Below the pieces are notes generated by a model. That model had not been told where the DNA came from, did not search any database, and saw only the letters and a list, made by a program, of their open reading frames with translations. From Streptomyces griseoflavus (GTDB lineage: Bacteria; Actinomycetota; Actinomycetes; Streptomycetales; Streptomycetaceae), in the NCBI RefSeq assembly GCF_014649995.1, contig NZ_BMUC01000015.1, forward strand, positions 91,669 to 155,668: 64,000 nt of DNA, in the 5' to 3' direction. A program made the position numbers and the translations under genes. This document shows, in pieces, positions 26,590 through 34,255 of the stretch. How positions within the stretch are numbered: position 1 is the first letter of the stretch; each line of letters starts with the position of its first letter.

Positions 26590-27855
26590 ATGAAAGACAT
26601 CGTGTTCACCCGCAGCAGCGGATGGCTCCCGGACGTGATCAGCGAGGACGGCGGGCTGAAGCTGATGCTCGGCGCCGGGGCCGACGCCAACCACGAGCCT
26701 CGCACGTTCACGTTCCCCATCGAGGAAGCCCATCTGGCAGTGATCCGGGAGGACCTGTCCAGGCACCTGCTGCTGTGGAGTGCGGTCCTTCCCCTGTGCG
26801 ACGCCGCCGGAACTGCGGGCCGGCTCGACGAGAGCGCCGCCGTCGCGCTCCTGGACCCGGTCCTCCTCTCGTCGCCCGCGGACGTCGATGCGCTCTTCCG
26901 ACGTATCCGGTGGGACAGGAGCCGGCTCGTTGCCCATGGGGCCGACATCGATGCGCTCGAGCGCGGACAGGTCTGCGCGGCAATGCGATCGGCGACCGTG
27001 ACATCGAACGAGGAACGTGCCCAAGAGCATCTCGCGGACCGCCGTCGCGCCGAGCGCGGAGCAGTCCACGGCCCTCTCGACGCCGCGATTCTGCGGTACA
27101 CGGGCCAGTACGCGCACGGTGCGACGGTTCCCAGACGGATGCCCGGTGCCGTCGACACCGCGCTGTTGCAGGAAGTGATGCGTGTGATCGCCACCGCGGA
27201 GCGGGCGTGTGCCGGGATGCGGATCGGCATGGATCCACGACGGGGACAACGCGCCACGGACAAGCGCGACTGGGATCGGGTGGCGACGACGGTCGGTTCG
27301 GCTGTCCGCCGTGCGTACCCCGGACTCGGCGACGACGCGGTGCGTACGGTGAGCTTCCTGATGTGCTCGGAGACCGCGGACCGCTCAAGGAACACAGCAG
27401 AGGAAGATGACACGGAGGCTGCTGACGACCGCGCCGGCCTCGGTGGGAGTGCGAGAAAGACGGCCCTGTCGTTCACCGATGACAAAGGCGCCGAGAAGAA
27501 GTGGCTGGAGGGCGGCCCTCGCAGCGCCTCCGCGGAGTTCTGGCAATTCGTCGGCGATCGTTCCGCCGCGGACAACGAAGTGTTCACGATCGAGGACGAG
27601 GAGATGGGCGAGGGAATCCAACTCCACTTCTACGCGGACTCCATCGCCCGGATCACGACGCTGCGAGCGGGGAAGGACGGGTCGGATCCGGAGTACCGGG
27701 TCGAATACAGCCTGGTCGAGGGACTCGGCGCGTACCGGAACCTGGTGAACGCCTTCGTCGGCGGCGGCTGCGCCGCACTTGAACCGCACGGTCCCTGGAT
27801 ATCGGACGTCGCCGCGTTCGAGCGCGCCCGCCGAGAGCGGCGCGAGCGCCGGTGA
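26590..27855 (+). CDS. Conserved streptomycete protein of unknown function (DUF6357-like)
   Basis: A protein of about 421 residues. The start MKDIVFTRSSGWLPDV, the block FTFPIEEAHLAVIREDLSRHLLLWSA and the C-terminal block MGEGIQLHFYADSIARITTLRAG match, as far as I recall, a streptomycete family annotated DUF6357. An acidic linker near residue 290 separates a helical N-terminal region from an alpha/beta C-terminal region. No catalytic motif is evident. The internal ATG at 26590 is chosen because sequence before it does not look like protein; GGAGAG lies 11 bases upstream. Confidence 0.75.
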   Translation: MKDIVFTRSSGWLPDVISEDGGLKLMLGAGADANHEPRTFTFPIEEAHLAVIREDLSRHLLLWSAVLPLCDAAGTAGRLDESAAVALLDPVLLSSPADVDALFRRIRWDRSRLVAHGADIDALERGQVCAAMRSATVTSNEERAQEHLADRRRAERGAVHGPLDAAILRYTGQYAHGATVPRRMPGAVDTALLQEVMRVIATAERACAGMRIGMDPRRGQRATDKRDWDRVATTVGSAVRRAYPGLGDDAVRTVSFLMCSETADRSRNTAEEDDTEAADDRAGLGGSARKTALSFTDDKGAEKKWLEGGPRSASAEFWQFVGDRSAADNEVFTIEDEEMGEGIQLHFYADSIARITTLRAGKDGSDPEYRVEYSLVEGLGAYRNLVNAFVGGGCAALEPHGPWISDVAAFERARRERRERR

Positions 27856-28193
27856 GGGCGCCGGTCAGCTGCCGGTATCGGCCCCTGACGCGGGGGTTGA
27901 GAGGGCGGAATCAACGTGTCGGATTCTCTTGCCGGATCGGGGGACTTTCCACCTTTCTCCGCTCCTAAACAGGCGGGTTCACCTAGGCATGCGCGGCCCG
28001 GCGGACGTAGCATCGAACCGAGTGGTTACAGCGGTATTTCCGCGCGGACAACTGAATCCTGAGAGATGGGCACCGAAGTCAGTGACCCAGCGGGTCGAGC
28101 GGTCGTCTGTCGGGCGCGCAGAACACGGATTGCACGAGGTCCGTTTGATTACATGCGCACGGTGGTTCGCGCAGCGAGAGCGAGGTGTGTTCG
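27856..28193. promoter_or_regulatory. Upstream region of the ectoine operon
   Basis: About 340 bases preceding ectA and the only candidate place for its osmotically controlled promoter. I see A+T-richer patches near 28018-28045 and 28140-28155 but cannot assign a -10/-35 pair with confidence. No regulator gene of the EctR (MarR) type lies next to the operon in this window. Confidence 0.45.
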
Positions 28194-28685
28194 ATGGGCA
28201 CACTGGTCATGGCGATTCCCACGGTCGAGGACGGGGCCGCAGCGTGGCACATCGCCCGCGAATCCCGGGTACTCGACGCGAATTCCTCCTACAGTTATCT
28301 GTTGTGGTTCAGGGATTTCGCCCGTACTTCCGTGGTGGCATCGGAATCCGGCGACGTGCCGGTCGGATTCGTCACCGGATTCTGCCGTCCCGAGCAGCCC
28401 GACACCCTCGTCGTCTGGCAGATCGCCGTGGACCGCGGGCAGCGCGGACGCGGCACGGCCAGTGCCATGCTGGACCATCTCACCGCCCGACTGGCGGCGG
28501 ACGGCGGCCTGCGGCACCTGGAGACGACCATCAGTCCGGACAACGCCGCGTCCCACCGACTGTTCCGGTCCTTCGCCCAACGGCACGCGGCACCGCTCGA
28601 AAGGGACCTCCTCTTTTCGGCGGAACTCTTCCCCGACACGCATGAAGCCGAGTTCTTGTACCGCATCGGGCCGCTGCCCCGATGA
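28194..28685 (+). CDS. ectA: L-2,4-diaminobutyrate N-acetyltransferase EctA
   Basis: A protein of about 163 residues with a GNAT fold. Signatures are SRVLDANSSYSYLLWFRDFA, typical of EctA substrate binding, the acetyl-CoA loop RGQRGRGTASAML and TISPDNAASHRLF. It acetylates L-2,4-diaminobutyrate on the gamma-amino group, the second step of ectoine synthesis. The ATG at 28194 is preceded by GAGG. It is the first gene of ectABCD and sits 60 bases before ectB. Confidence 0.95.
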   Translation: MGTLVMAIPTVEDGAAAWHIARESRVLDANSSYSYLLWFRDFARTSVVASESGDVPVGFVTGFCRPEQPDTLVVWQIAVDRGQRGRGTASAMLDHLTARLAADGGLRHLETTISPDNAASHRLFRSFAQRHAAPLERDLLFSAELFPDTHEAEFLYRIGPLPR

Positions 28686-28745
28686 CCGGCGCCCTCGAAG
28701 GAACTGGGAACACAGTCCGTTCGTCCCCCGTAAGGATCGAGCATC

Positions 28746-30041
28746 ATGACGGTTACCCATTCTGCCTCTCACGTGTTCGAGAGGCTCGAGTCCGAGGTCC
28801 GCAGTTACTGCCGGGGCTGGCCCGCCCTTTTCGACCGGGCCGTCGGCAGCCGGCTGTACGACGAGACCCGCCGTCCCTATCTGGATTTCTTCTCCGGTGC
28901 CGGGACGCTGAACTACGGACACAACAACCCGGTACTCAAGCGCGCGCTTGTCGACTACATCGAACGCGACGGTGTCACCCACGCCCTCGACATGTCGACG
29001 GCCGCCAAGCGCACTCTCCTGGAGACCTTCCAGGAGACCGTGCTGGAACCGCGTGACCTGCCGTACAAGGTGATGTTCCCGGGGCCCGCCGGCACCAACG
29101 CCGTGGAGGCCGCCCTGAAACTGGCCCGCAAGGTGAAGGGCAGGGAAGCCGTAGTCTTCTTCACCAACGCCTTCCACGGCATGTCGCTGGGCTCCCTCGC
29201 CGTCACCGGCAACGCCTTCAAGCGTGCGGGCGCGGGAGTCCCCCTGGTGCATGCCACCCCCATGCCCTACGACGAGCGGGCGGACGACGGGGAACCCGCG
29301 CTCCGCTGGTTCGACCGGTTGCTGGCCGGCGAGGGCTCCGGCCTGGACGCCCCGGCGGCCGTGATCGTGGAAACCGTGCAGGGCGAGGGCGGGATCAACG
29401 TGGCCCGGGCCGAGTGGCTGCGTGACCTCGCCGAACTGTGCCGGCGCCGGGACATGCTGCTGATCGTCGACGACATCCAGATGGGGTGCGGCCGCACCGG
29501 CGCGTTCTTCTCCTTCGAGGAGGCCGGCATCACCCCGGACATCGTGACGCTCTCGAAGTCCGTCAGCGGATACGGCCTGCCGATGGCGCTGACCCTGTTC
29601 CGTCCCGAACTGGACATCTGGCAGCCCGGCGAACACAACGGCACGTTCCGCGGCTTCAACCCGGCCTTCGTCACCGCCACCGCCGCGCTGGACGAGTACT
29701 GGCGCGACGGCCGGCTGGAGAAGCAGACCCTGGCCCGCGGGGAGCAGCTCGAGCAGGCGTTGCAGGCGCTCGCCGACGGCCTGCCGGGTCCCGTACCGGC
29801 CGTGCGTGGCCGCGGGCTCGCGTGGGGTGTGGAGTTCGCCGACCCGTCGCGTGCCACCGCCGTGTGCGCCCGTGCCTTCGAACTGGGCCTGCTGCTGGAG
29901 ACGTCCGGCCCCGAGGACGAAGTCGTCAAGCTGTTCCCGCCGTTGACCATCGACGACGAGGAACTGGAGGAAGGGCTCGCCCTGTTCGGTCGTGCGGTGC
30001 GGGAGACCGGGCGGCCGCCGCGGTCCGCCGGGCCGCGCTGA
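28746..30041 (+). CDS. ectB: Diaminobutyrate-2-oxoglutarate transaminase EctB
   Basis: A 431-residue class III aminotransferase of normal EctB length. The PLP lysine is K271 in [13 protein letters not shown]. The cofactor-binding aspartate lies in [12 protein letters not shown] (241-252), and the phosphate-binding loop is in [16 protein letters not shown]. It converts L-aspartate-4-semialdehyde and glutamate to L-2,4-diaminobutyrate, the committed step of ectoine synthesis. It lies between ectA and ectC with short gaps, so co-transcription is expected. Confidence 0.97.
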   Translation: MTVTHSASHVFERLESEVRSYCRGWPALFDRAVGSRLYDETRRPYLDFFSGAGTLNYGHNNPVLKRALVDYIERDGVTHALDMSTAAKRTLLETFQETVLEPRDLPYKVMFPGPAGTNAVEAALKLARKVKGREAVVFFTNAFHGMSLGSLAVTGNAFKRAGAGVPLVHATPMPYDERADDGEPALRWFDRLLAGEGSGLDAPAAVIVETVQGEGGINVARAEWLRDLAELCRRRDMLLIVDDIQMGCGRTGAFFSFEEAGITPDIVTLSKSVSGYGLPMALTLFRPELDIWQPGEHNGTFRGFNPAFVTATAALDEYWRDGRLEKQTLARGEQLEQALQALADGLPGPVPAVRGRGLAWGVEFADPSRATAVCARAFELGLLLETSGPEDEVVKLFPPLTIDDEELEEGLALFGRAVRETGRPPRSAGPR

Positions 30042-30106
30042 CGACACGAGCACACCGGCGACCGTGGGCGCACATGCCCACGCCGGGCAGAGAGGTGGCA
30101 TCCATC

Positions 30107-30505
30107 GTGATCGTCCGTTCCCTGAACGAGATCGAGAACACCGGCCGGCACGTCAGGGCCGCGTCCGGCACCTGGGAGAGCAAACGGCTCGTCCTGGCGC
30201 GAGAACAGGTCGGCTTCTCCCTGCACGAGACGACGCTCTACGCCGGTACGCAGACGACGATGTGGTACGCCCACCACGTCGAGGCCGTGCTCTGCGTCGA
30301 GGGCGAGGCCGAACTGACCGACGAGGACACCGGCGAGAAGCACTGGATCACGCCGGGAACGATGTACCTCCTGGACGGCCATGAGCGGCACACCATGCGG
30401 CCGAAGACCGACTTCCGCTGCGTATGCGTGTTCAACCCGCCCCTGACCGGCCGGGAGGACCACGACGACAACGGTGCCTACCCTCCCCCGGAGCCCAGTG
30501 CCTGA
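30107..30505 (+). CDS. ectC: L-ectoine synthase EctC
   Basis: A 132-residue cupin of the expected length. It begins [17 protein letters not shown] and contains the signature block [30 protein letters not shown] with the metal-binding glutamate and tyrosine region, then a closing histidine in [10 protein letters not shown]. It cyclises N-gamma-acetyl-diaminobutyrate to ectoine. The GTG start at 30107 is set by homology of the first residues and an AGAGG purine stretch upstream. Confidence 0.97.
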   Translation: MIVRSLNEIENTGRHVRAASGTWESKRLVLAREQVGFSLHETTLYAGTQTTMWYAHHVEAVLCVEGEAELTDEDTGEKHWITPGTMYLLDGHERHTMRPKTDFRCVCVFNPPLTGREDHDDNGAYPPPEPSA

Positions 30506-30560
30506 GGACATCCCGAGCCGAGCCGGGTGAATCCGCGACCGACGAAGCGTGAGGACGACC

Positions 30561-31466
30561 ATGACGACGCTGTACAACCACCGCCGAACCACCGACCTGT
30601 ACCCCACCCGCGGCACGAGCGAGGCGATGATGCCGCGTCACGACCCCGTGGTCTGGTCGCCGCCCGGCACGCCCGGCCCTCTGGGGCGGGCCGGGCTGCT
30701 GGACTTTGAACGCGCCGGCTTCACGACCGTCGACGCACTGCTGAGCTCGGACGAGGTGGCCCTGTACCGCGCCGAGCTGGACAGGCTGGTCCGGGACCCG
30801 GCCATCCGCGCCGACGAACGCGCCGTCGTCGAGCCCACCTCCCGCGACATCCGGTCGGTGTTCGAAGTGCACCGGATCAGCGACGTGTTCGCCTCCCTCG
30901 TCCGTGACGAGCGCGTAGTGGGAGCGGCACGCCAGCTCCTCGGCTCGGACGTGTACGTCCACCAGTCCCGCATCAACGTGAAACCCGGCTTCGGGGCGAG
31001 CGGCTTCTACTGGCACTCGGACTTCGAGACCTGGCACGCCGAGGACGGCCTGCCCCGCATGCGGGCCGCGTCGGTGTCGATCGCGCTCACCGACAACCAC
31101 GCCACCAACGGAAGCCTGATGATCATCCCCGGCTCGCACCAGACCTTCCTGAGCTGCGCGGGCGCGACGCCCCAGGACAACTACAAGACGTCGCTGAGGA
31201 TGCAGGAAGCGGGCACACCGTCGAACGAGGCCATCACCGCGCTGGCCGAACCGAACGGCATCCGGCTGATCACCGGCCGTTCCGGCTCCGCGACCTGGTT
31301 CGACTGCAACTGCATGCACGGCTCGGGCGACAACATCACACCGTACCCGCGCAGCAACGTGTTCCTCGTGTTCAACAGCGTCGAGAACAGGGCGGAGGAA
31401 CCCTTCGCGGCACCGGCACGGCGACCCGCGTTCGTCGGAGCGCGCGATTTCACCCCGGTGAGGTGA
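30561..31466 (+). CDS. ectD: Ectoine hydroxylase EctD
   Basis: A 301-residue non-haem Fe(II)/2-oxoglutarate dioxygenase. The family signature FYWHSDFETWHAEDG spans residues 149-163 and contains iron ligands H152 and D154; the third ligand is H253 in CMHGSGDN. It hydroxylates ectoine to 5-hydroxyectoine. The ATG at 30561 (MTTLYNHR) is chosen over one 12 bases upstream because it has the better-spaced GAGGA. It follows ectC by 55 bases and completes ectABCD. Both compatible solutes can therefore be made. Confidence 0.97.
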   Translation: MTTLYNHRRTTDLYPTRGTSEAMMPRHDPVVWSPPGTPGPLGRAGLLDFERAGFTTVDALLSSDEVALYRAELDRLVRDPAIRADERAVVEPTSRDIRSVFEVHRISDVFASLVRDERVVGAARQLLGSDVYVHQSRINVKPGFGASGFYWHSDFETWHAEDGLPRMRAASVSIALTDNHATNGSLMIIPGSHQTFLSCAGATPQDNYKTSLRMQEAGTPSNEAITALAEPNGIRLITGRSGSATWFDCNCMHGSGDNITPYPRSNVFLVFNSVENRAEEPFAAPARRPAFVGARDFTPVR

Positions 31467-31493
31467 AGGCCGTAGGGGTGACCGGAGACCACC

Positions 31494-31886
31494 ATGGCTG
31501 ATGTTCGACGGAGCGGGGAACCCACGCCCGGTGGACATGCGCCGACCGATCTGCTGTACGTACCCGTCCGGCCGGAACACCGCTGCTACGTGACGTGCTT
31601 CTTCCGCACCCCCAGCGGTCGACGCACCGCCGTCGCGTTCACCTCCTGCGCACGGTTGCTGGCGACCCTCGGCCAGGACCACCCGTGGATCAGGCTCTCC
31701 GTCACCGCGCTGCGCGCCCTCACCGCGCCCCTCGGGTGCACCACGATCACCGTCGACCCACAGGCGTCGGTCCGCCCGGGCAGCGCCTCCCTCAAGCCCC
31801 GTCCAGGCTCCGGTACGAGCCTGCTGCCCGGGGGCACGGCCGAACCGGTGGCGGGACACGGCCCCCGCGCGGCGAGCGGCCCATAG
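31494..31886 (+). CDS. SAV_915 family protein
   Basis: A 130-residue protein. The block DLLYVPVRPEHRCYVTCFFRTPSGRRTAVAFTSCARLLATLG, then WIRLSVTALRALTAPLGCTTITVDP, matches the streptomycete SAV_915 family, which has no assigned function. The C-terminal 35 residues are a glycine/proline-rich tail. It begins 27 bases after the ectD stop on the same strand, so it is probably read through from the ectoine operon. Confidence 0.75.
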   Translation: MADVRRSGEPTPGGHAPTDLLYVPVRPEHRCYVTCFFRTPSGRRTAVAFTSCARLLATLGQDHPWIRLSVTALRALTAPLGCTTITVDPQASVRPGSASLKPRPGSGTSLLPGGTAEPVAGHGPRAASGP

Positions 31887-31936
31887 ACGACCAGCACAGC
31901 CGGTCAGGCCGGCTGCCACTAGGAAAGGAGCACGAC

Positions 31937-32173
31937 ATGGCGGTCTGCGAAGTATGCGGAAACGACTACGCACTGTCCTTCGAGGTGCACACGGCCGGTG
32001 ACGGCGTGCACACCTTCGACAGCATCGAATGTGCCGCCCACCGGCTGGCGCCGATCTGCGACAACTGCCAGTGCAAGGTCCTCGGACACGGGCACCAGGC
32101 CGACGGGCGGTTCTTCTGCTGCGCCCACTGTGCCCGGGCACGCGGTTACGAGACCCTCACCGACAGCGCGTAA
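31937..32173 (+). CDS. Prokaryotic metallothionein-like protein
   Basis: A 78-residue cysteine-rich protein with nine cysteines in pairs: CEVC, CAAH, CDNCQC, CCAHC. The start MAVCEVCGNDYALSFEV and the ending RFFCCAHCARARG fit the small actinobacterial metallothionein-like family, expected to bind zinc or related metals in the cytoplasm. A strong AAGGAG ribosome site precedes the ATG. It follows the SAV_915 gene by 50 bases and is convergent with the photolyase gene. Co-expression with the ectoine operon is possible. Confidence 0.82.
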   Translation: MAVCEVCGNDYALSFEVHTAGDGVHTFDSIECAAHRLAPICDNCQCKVLGHGHQADGRFFCCAHCARARGYETLTDSA

Positions 32174-32294
32174 CCGGGCGGCGCGGCCGAGGCGCCGGCG
32201 ACGACGGCGGCCACAGGCGTTCCCCAGGGCGGTGCGGAGGTCGTTCAGTCCCCCACCCGGTCCCGCTCGGTGCCCGTCCAGGCAGTGGCCGGGG

Positions 32295-33797
32295 TCAGGG
32301 CGGTGCGTCACCGCGGGCCTGTTCCTGCCCGCGCACCTCGTCGAGGTCGTGGAGCCGTTGCAGCTGTCGTACCGGTTGGGCCGTGCGGTGGTTGTGGCCG
32401 AGCCGTTCCCGGTGCCGGTCGAGGAAGGTCCAGTAGCCGGCGGTGTAGGGGCAGGCCTGCTCGCCGGTCCGGTCGCCCGGCCGGTAGCGGCACGGTCCGC
32501 ACAGATCGCTCATGCGGTGCACGTAGGCGCCGCCCGACGTGTAGGGCTTGGTCGTCATCCGGCCGGCGTCGGCGTACTGCGACATGCCGATGACGTTGGG
32601 GATCATGACCCAGTCGTACCCGTCCACGAAGCAGCGGTGGAACCAGTCGGTCATGGCAGCGGGATCCCAGCCGCGTTGCAGGGCATAACTCCCGAGGATC
32701 ATCAGCCGGGGGATGTGGTGCGTCCATCCCGTGTCCCTCACCTGGGCCAGCACCGTGCGCAGGCACCGCGCCTGCACGGCGTCGGCGTCGGCGTCGAGCT
32801 CGTTCCACCAGCCGGGCAGCGGGGCGGTGTGGTCCAGGACGTTGGAGCGCCGGTACTCCTCACCGAAGTGCCAGTACAGCTGCCACACGTACTCGCGCCA
32901 GCCGGCGATCTGCCGGACGAACCCCTCCACGCTGTTCAGCGGTGCGCGGCCGGCACGCCACTGCGCCTCCGCGCCCTCGACGCACTCGGCCGGGTCCAGC
33001 AGGCCGAGGTTGAGCGAGGACGACAGCAGGCTGTGGCTCATCACCGGGTCGGCGGCCAGTACGGCGTCCTCGTAGGGGCCGAACGTGGGAAGACGGTGCG
33101 TGAGGAAGCGTTTGAGCGCCGCTCGCGCCTCGGCGCGGTCCGCCGGGAACACGCGGGGGGCGTCCCGCCCGACGAAGGACACGTCACCGTCACGCTCCCA
33201 GCGGTCCAGGTCGTGACGGACCTCGTCGTCGATCTCGTCCTCCCGGGGCCGGTACGGCGGTGGTACCGGCAGGGTGCTGTGCTCCCGCGGCGGGGGTTGC
33301 CGGTTGTCGTGGTCGAGGTTCCACCGGCCGCCGGCCGGGGTGTCGCCGTCCAGCAGCAGGCCCTGCTCGCGGCGCACCCACCGGTAGAAGTCCTCCTGCC
33401 GCAGCCTGCGGCCGCCCTGTCCCGCCGCCCACGCCTCGAAGTCGGGCCTGGGCACGAGGAAGCCCCGGGCGGGACCCACGGACACCTGGCCCAGGGATCG
33501 CACCAGTCGCGCCGCCGCGTACGAGGTCGGGTGGTGGACCGTGAGGGGGCGGTCACCCACGCTCCGCGCGATCCCCTGGCGGTAGGTGTCGGCCCGTACG
33601 TAGGTCACCCGGTCCCCCAGTTCCGCCGCGCGGTGACGCATCGCGGACAGCACGAGGTGGGCCTTGGCCCGGTGGAACCGGCGGCGCCGGAACACCGACC
33701 GTGCCTCGATCATCAGCAGCGGGGTGTCACGGCCCGGACCGGCCTCACCGGGGCGGAGGAAGTGGGGACCGAGCTGATCGCCGAAGAGCCAGTGCAC
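32295..33797 (-). CDS. Fe-S cryptochrome/photolyase (PhrB/CryB type)
   Basis: A 500-residue photolyase-related protein. Four cysteines C345, C433, C436 and C449 have spacings 88, 3 and 13, identical to the [4Fe-4S] ligands C350, C438, C441 and C454 of Agrobacterium PhrB. The FAD-binding C-terminal part includes GWTHHIPRLMILGSYAL and WVMIPNVIGMSQYAD. This group repairs (6-4) photoproducts or acts as a blue-light receptor. AAAGGA six bases before the GTG at 33797 sets the start. It is convergent with the metallothionein-like gene. Confidence 0.95.
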   Translation of the reverse strand: MHWLFGDQLGPHFLRPGEAGPGRDTPLLMIEARSVFRRRRFHRAKAHLVLSAMRHRAAELGDRVTYVRADTYRQGIARSVGDRPLTVHHPTSYAAARLVRSLGQVSVGPARGFLVPRPDFEAWAAGQGGRRLRQEDFYRWVRREQGLLLDGDTPAGGRWNLDHDNRQPPPREHSTLPVPPPYRPREDEIDDEVRHDLDRWERDGDVSFVGRDAPRVFPADRAEARAALKRFLTHRLPTFGPYEDAVLAADPVMSHSLLSSSLNLGLLDPAECVEGAEAQWRAGRAPLNSVEGFVRQIAGWREYVWQLYWHFGEEYRRSNVLDHTAPLPGWWNELDADADAVQARCLRTVLAQVRDTGWTHHIPRLMILGSYALQRGWDPAAMTDWFHRCFVDGYDWVMIPNVIGMSQYADAGRMTTKPYTSGGAYVHRMSDLCGPCRYRPGDRTGEQACPYTAGYWTFLDRHRERLGHNHRTAQPVRQLQRLHDLDEVRGQEQARGDAPP

Positions 33798-33981
33798 TGC
33801 TGGTCCTTTCCCGGTCGCGTCCGCGGAGAGCGGCGGTGATCGTCCAGGATCCGCCGGGGCGGGGTTCCGCACCAGATCACGGACCCGGCAGGGTGACGGG
33901 CCCGTCGAACTCGAGGTGGTCGGCGGCCGCACTCGGGGAAGCGGAAGCCGGGGTGTGCGGCCCGGAGAGGTGGCGCACACC

Positions 33982-34042
33982 TTGACGGTGTCCTTACACG
34001 TCTCCTACCGTCCTGGCGACCTAGACATCAGACGTCTCCTGT
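33982..34042 (+). promoter_or_regulatory. Promoter-like element with 18-bp palindromic operator
   Basis: TTGACG (33982-33987) and TACCGT (34006-34011) are spaced 18 bp apart, a good housekeeping-type promoter on the plus strand. ACATCAGACGTCTCCTGT at 34025-34042 follows near the expected transcript start. It matches the palindrome ACATCAGACGTCTGATGT at 16 of 18 positions. The same palindrome stands upstream of the sialidase gene. The operator role is inferred; a GntR/FadR-type regulator would suit the shape. Confidence 0.5.
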
Positions 34043-34152
34043 ATGTCGACCGCCCTCCAGACGTGGACGTTCGTCCCGCAGCCCTGAAGCCGACACCGGG
34101 GCGGCCGACCGGCGCTGGTCGTTCGGCCGCCCCCGCGCGGCCCGGACGCCCA

Positions 34153-34193
34153 CGGCCGCGGCGTCCCCCTCCTGGAGAGGAACGCCGCGGCCG
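34153..34193 (-). terminator. Terminator of sialidase gene
   Basis: CGGCCGCGGCGT (34153-34164) and ACGCCGCGGCCG (34182-34193) form a perfect 12-bp stem with a 17-base loop, starting about 60 bases past the sialidase stop codon. Confidence 0.7.
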
Positions 34194-34255
34194 CGGTGCC
34201 GGGGATCCGGCTCACTGGTCGGTCACCCGGCGGGATCCCGGGAGTCCGGCCGGGG

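Larger units (their letters stand above)
33798..34255. other. Intergenic region with orphan promoter, operator-like palindrome and terminator
   Basis: About 460 bases between the photolyase start and the sialidase stop, both on the minus strand. It holds a plus-strand promoter-like pair plus palindrome (33982-34042) and the sialidase terminator (34153-34193), both listed separately. No open frame downstream of the promoter-like element is convincing before it runs into the antisense of the sialidase gene. Confidence 0.5.

Noticed and set aside
31998-33839. 613-codon plus-strand frame over the photolyase
   Set aside because: Antisense to a gene with clear Fe-S photolyase motifs; no domain and no ribosome site.
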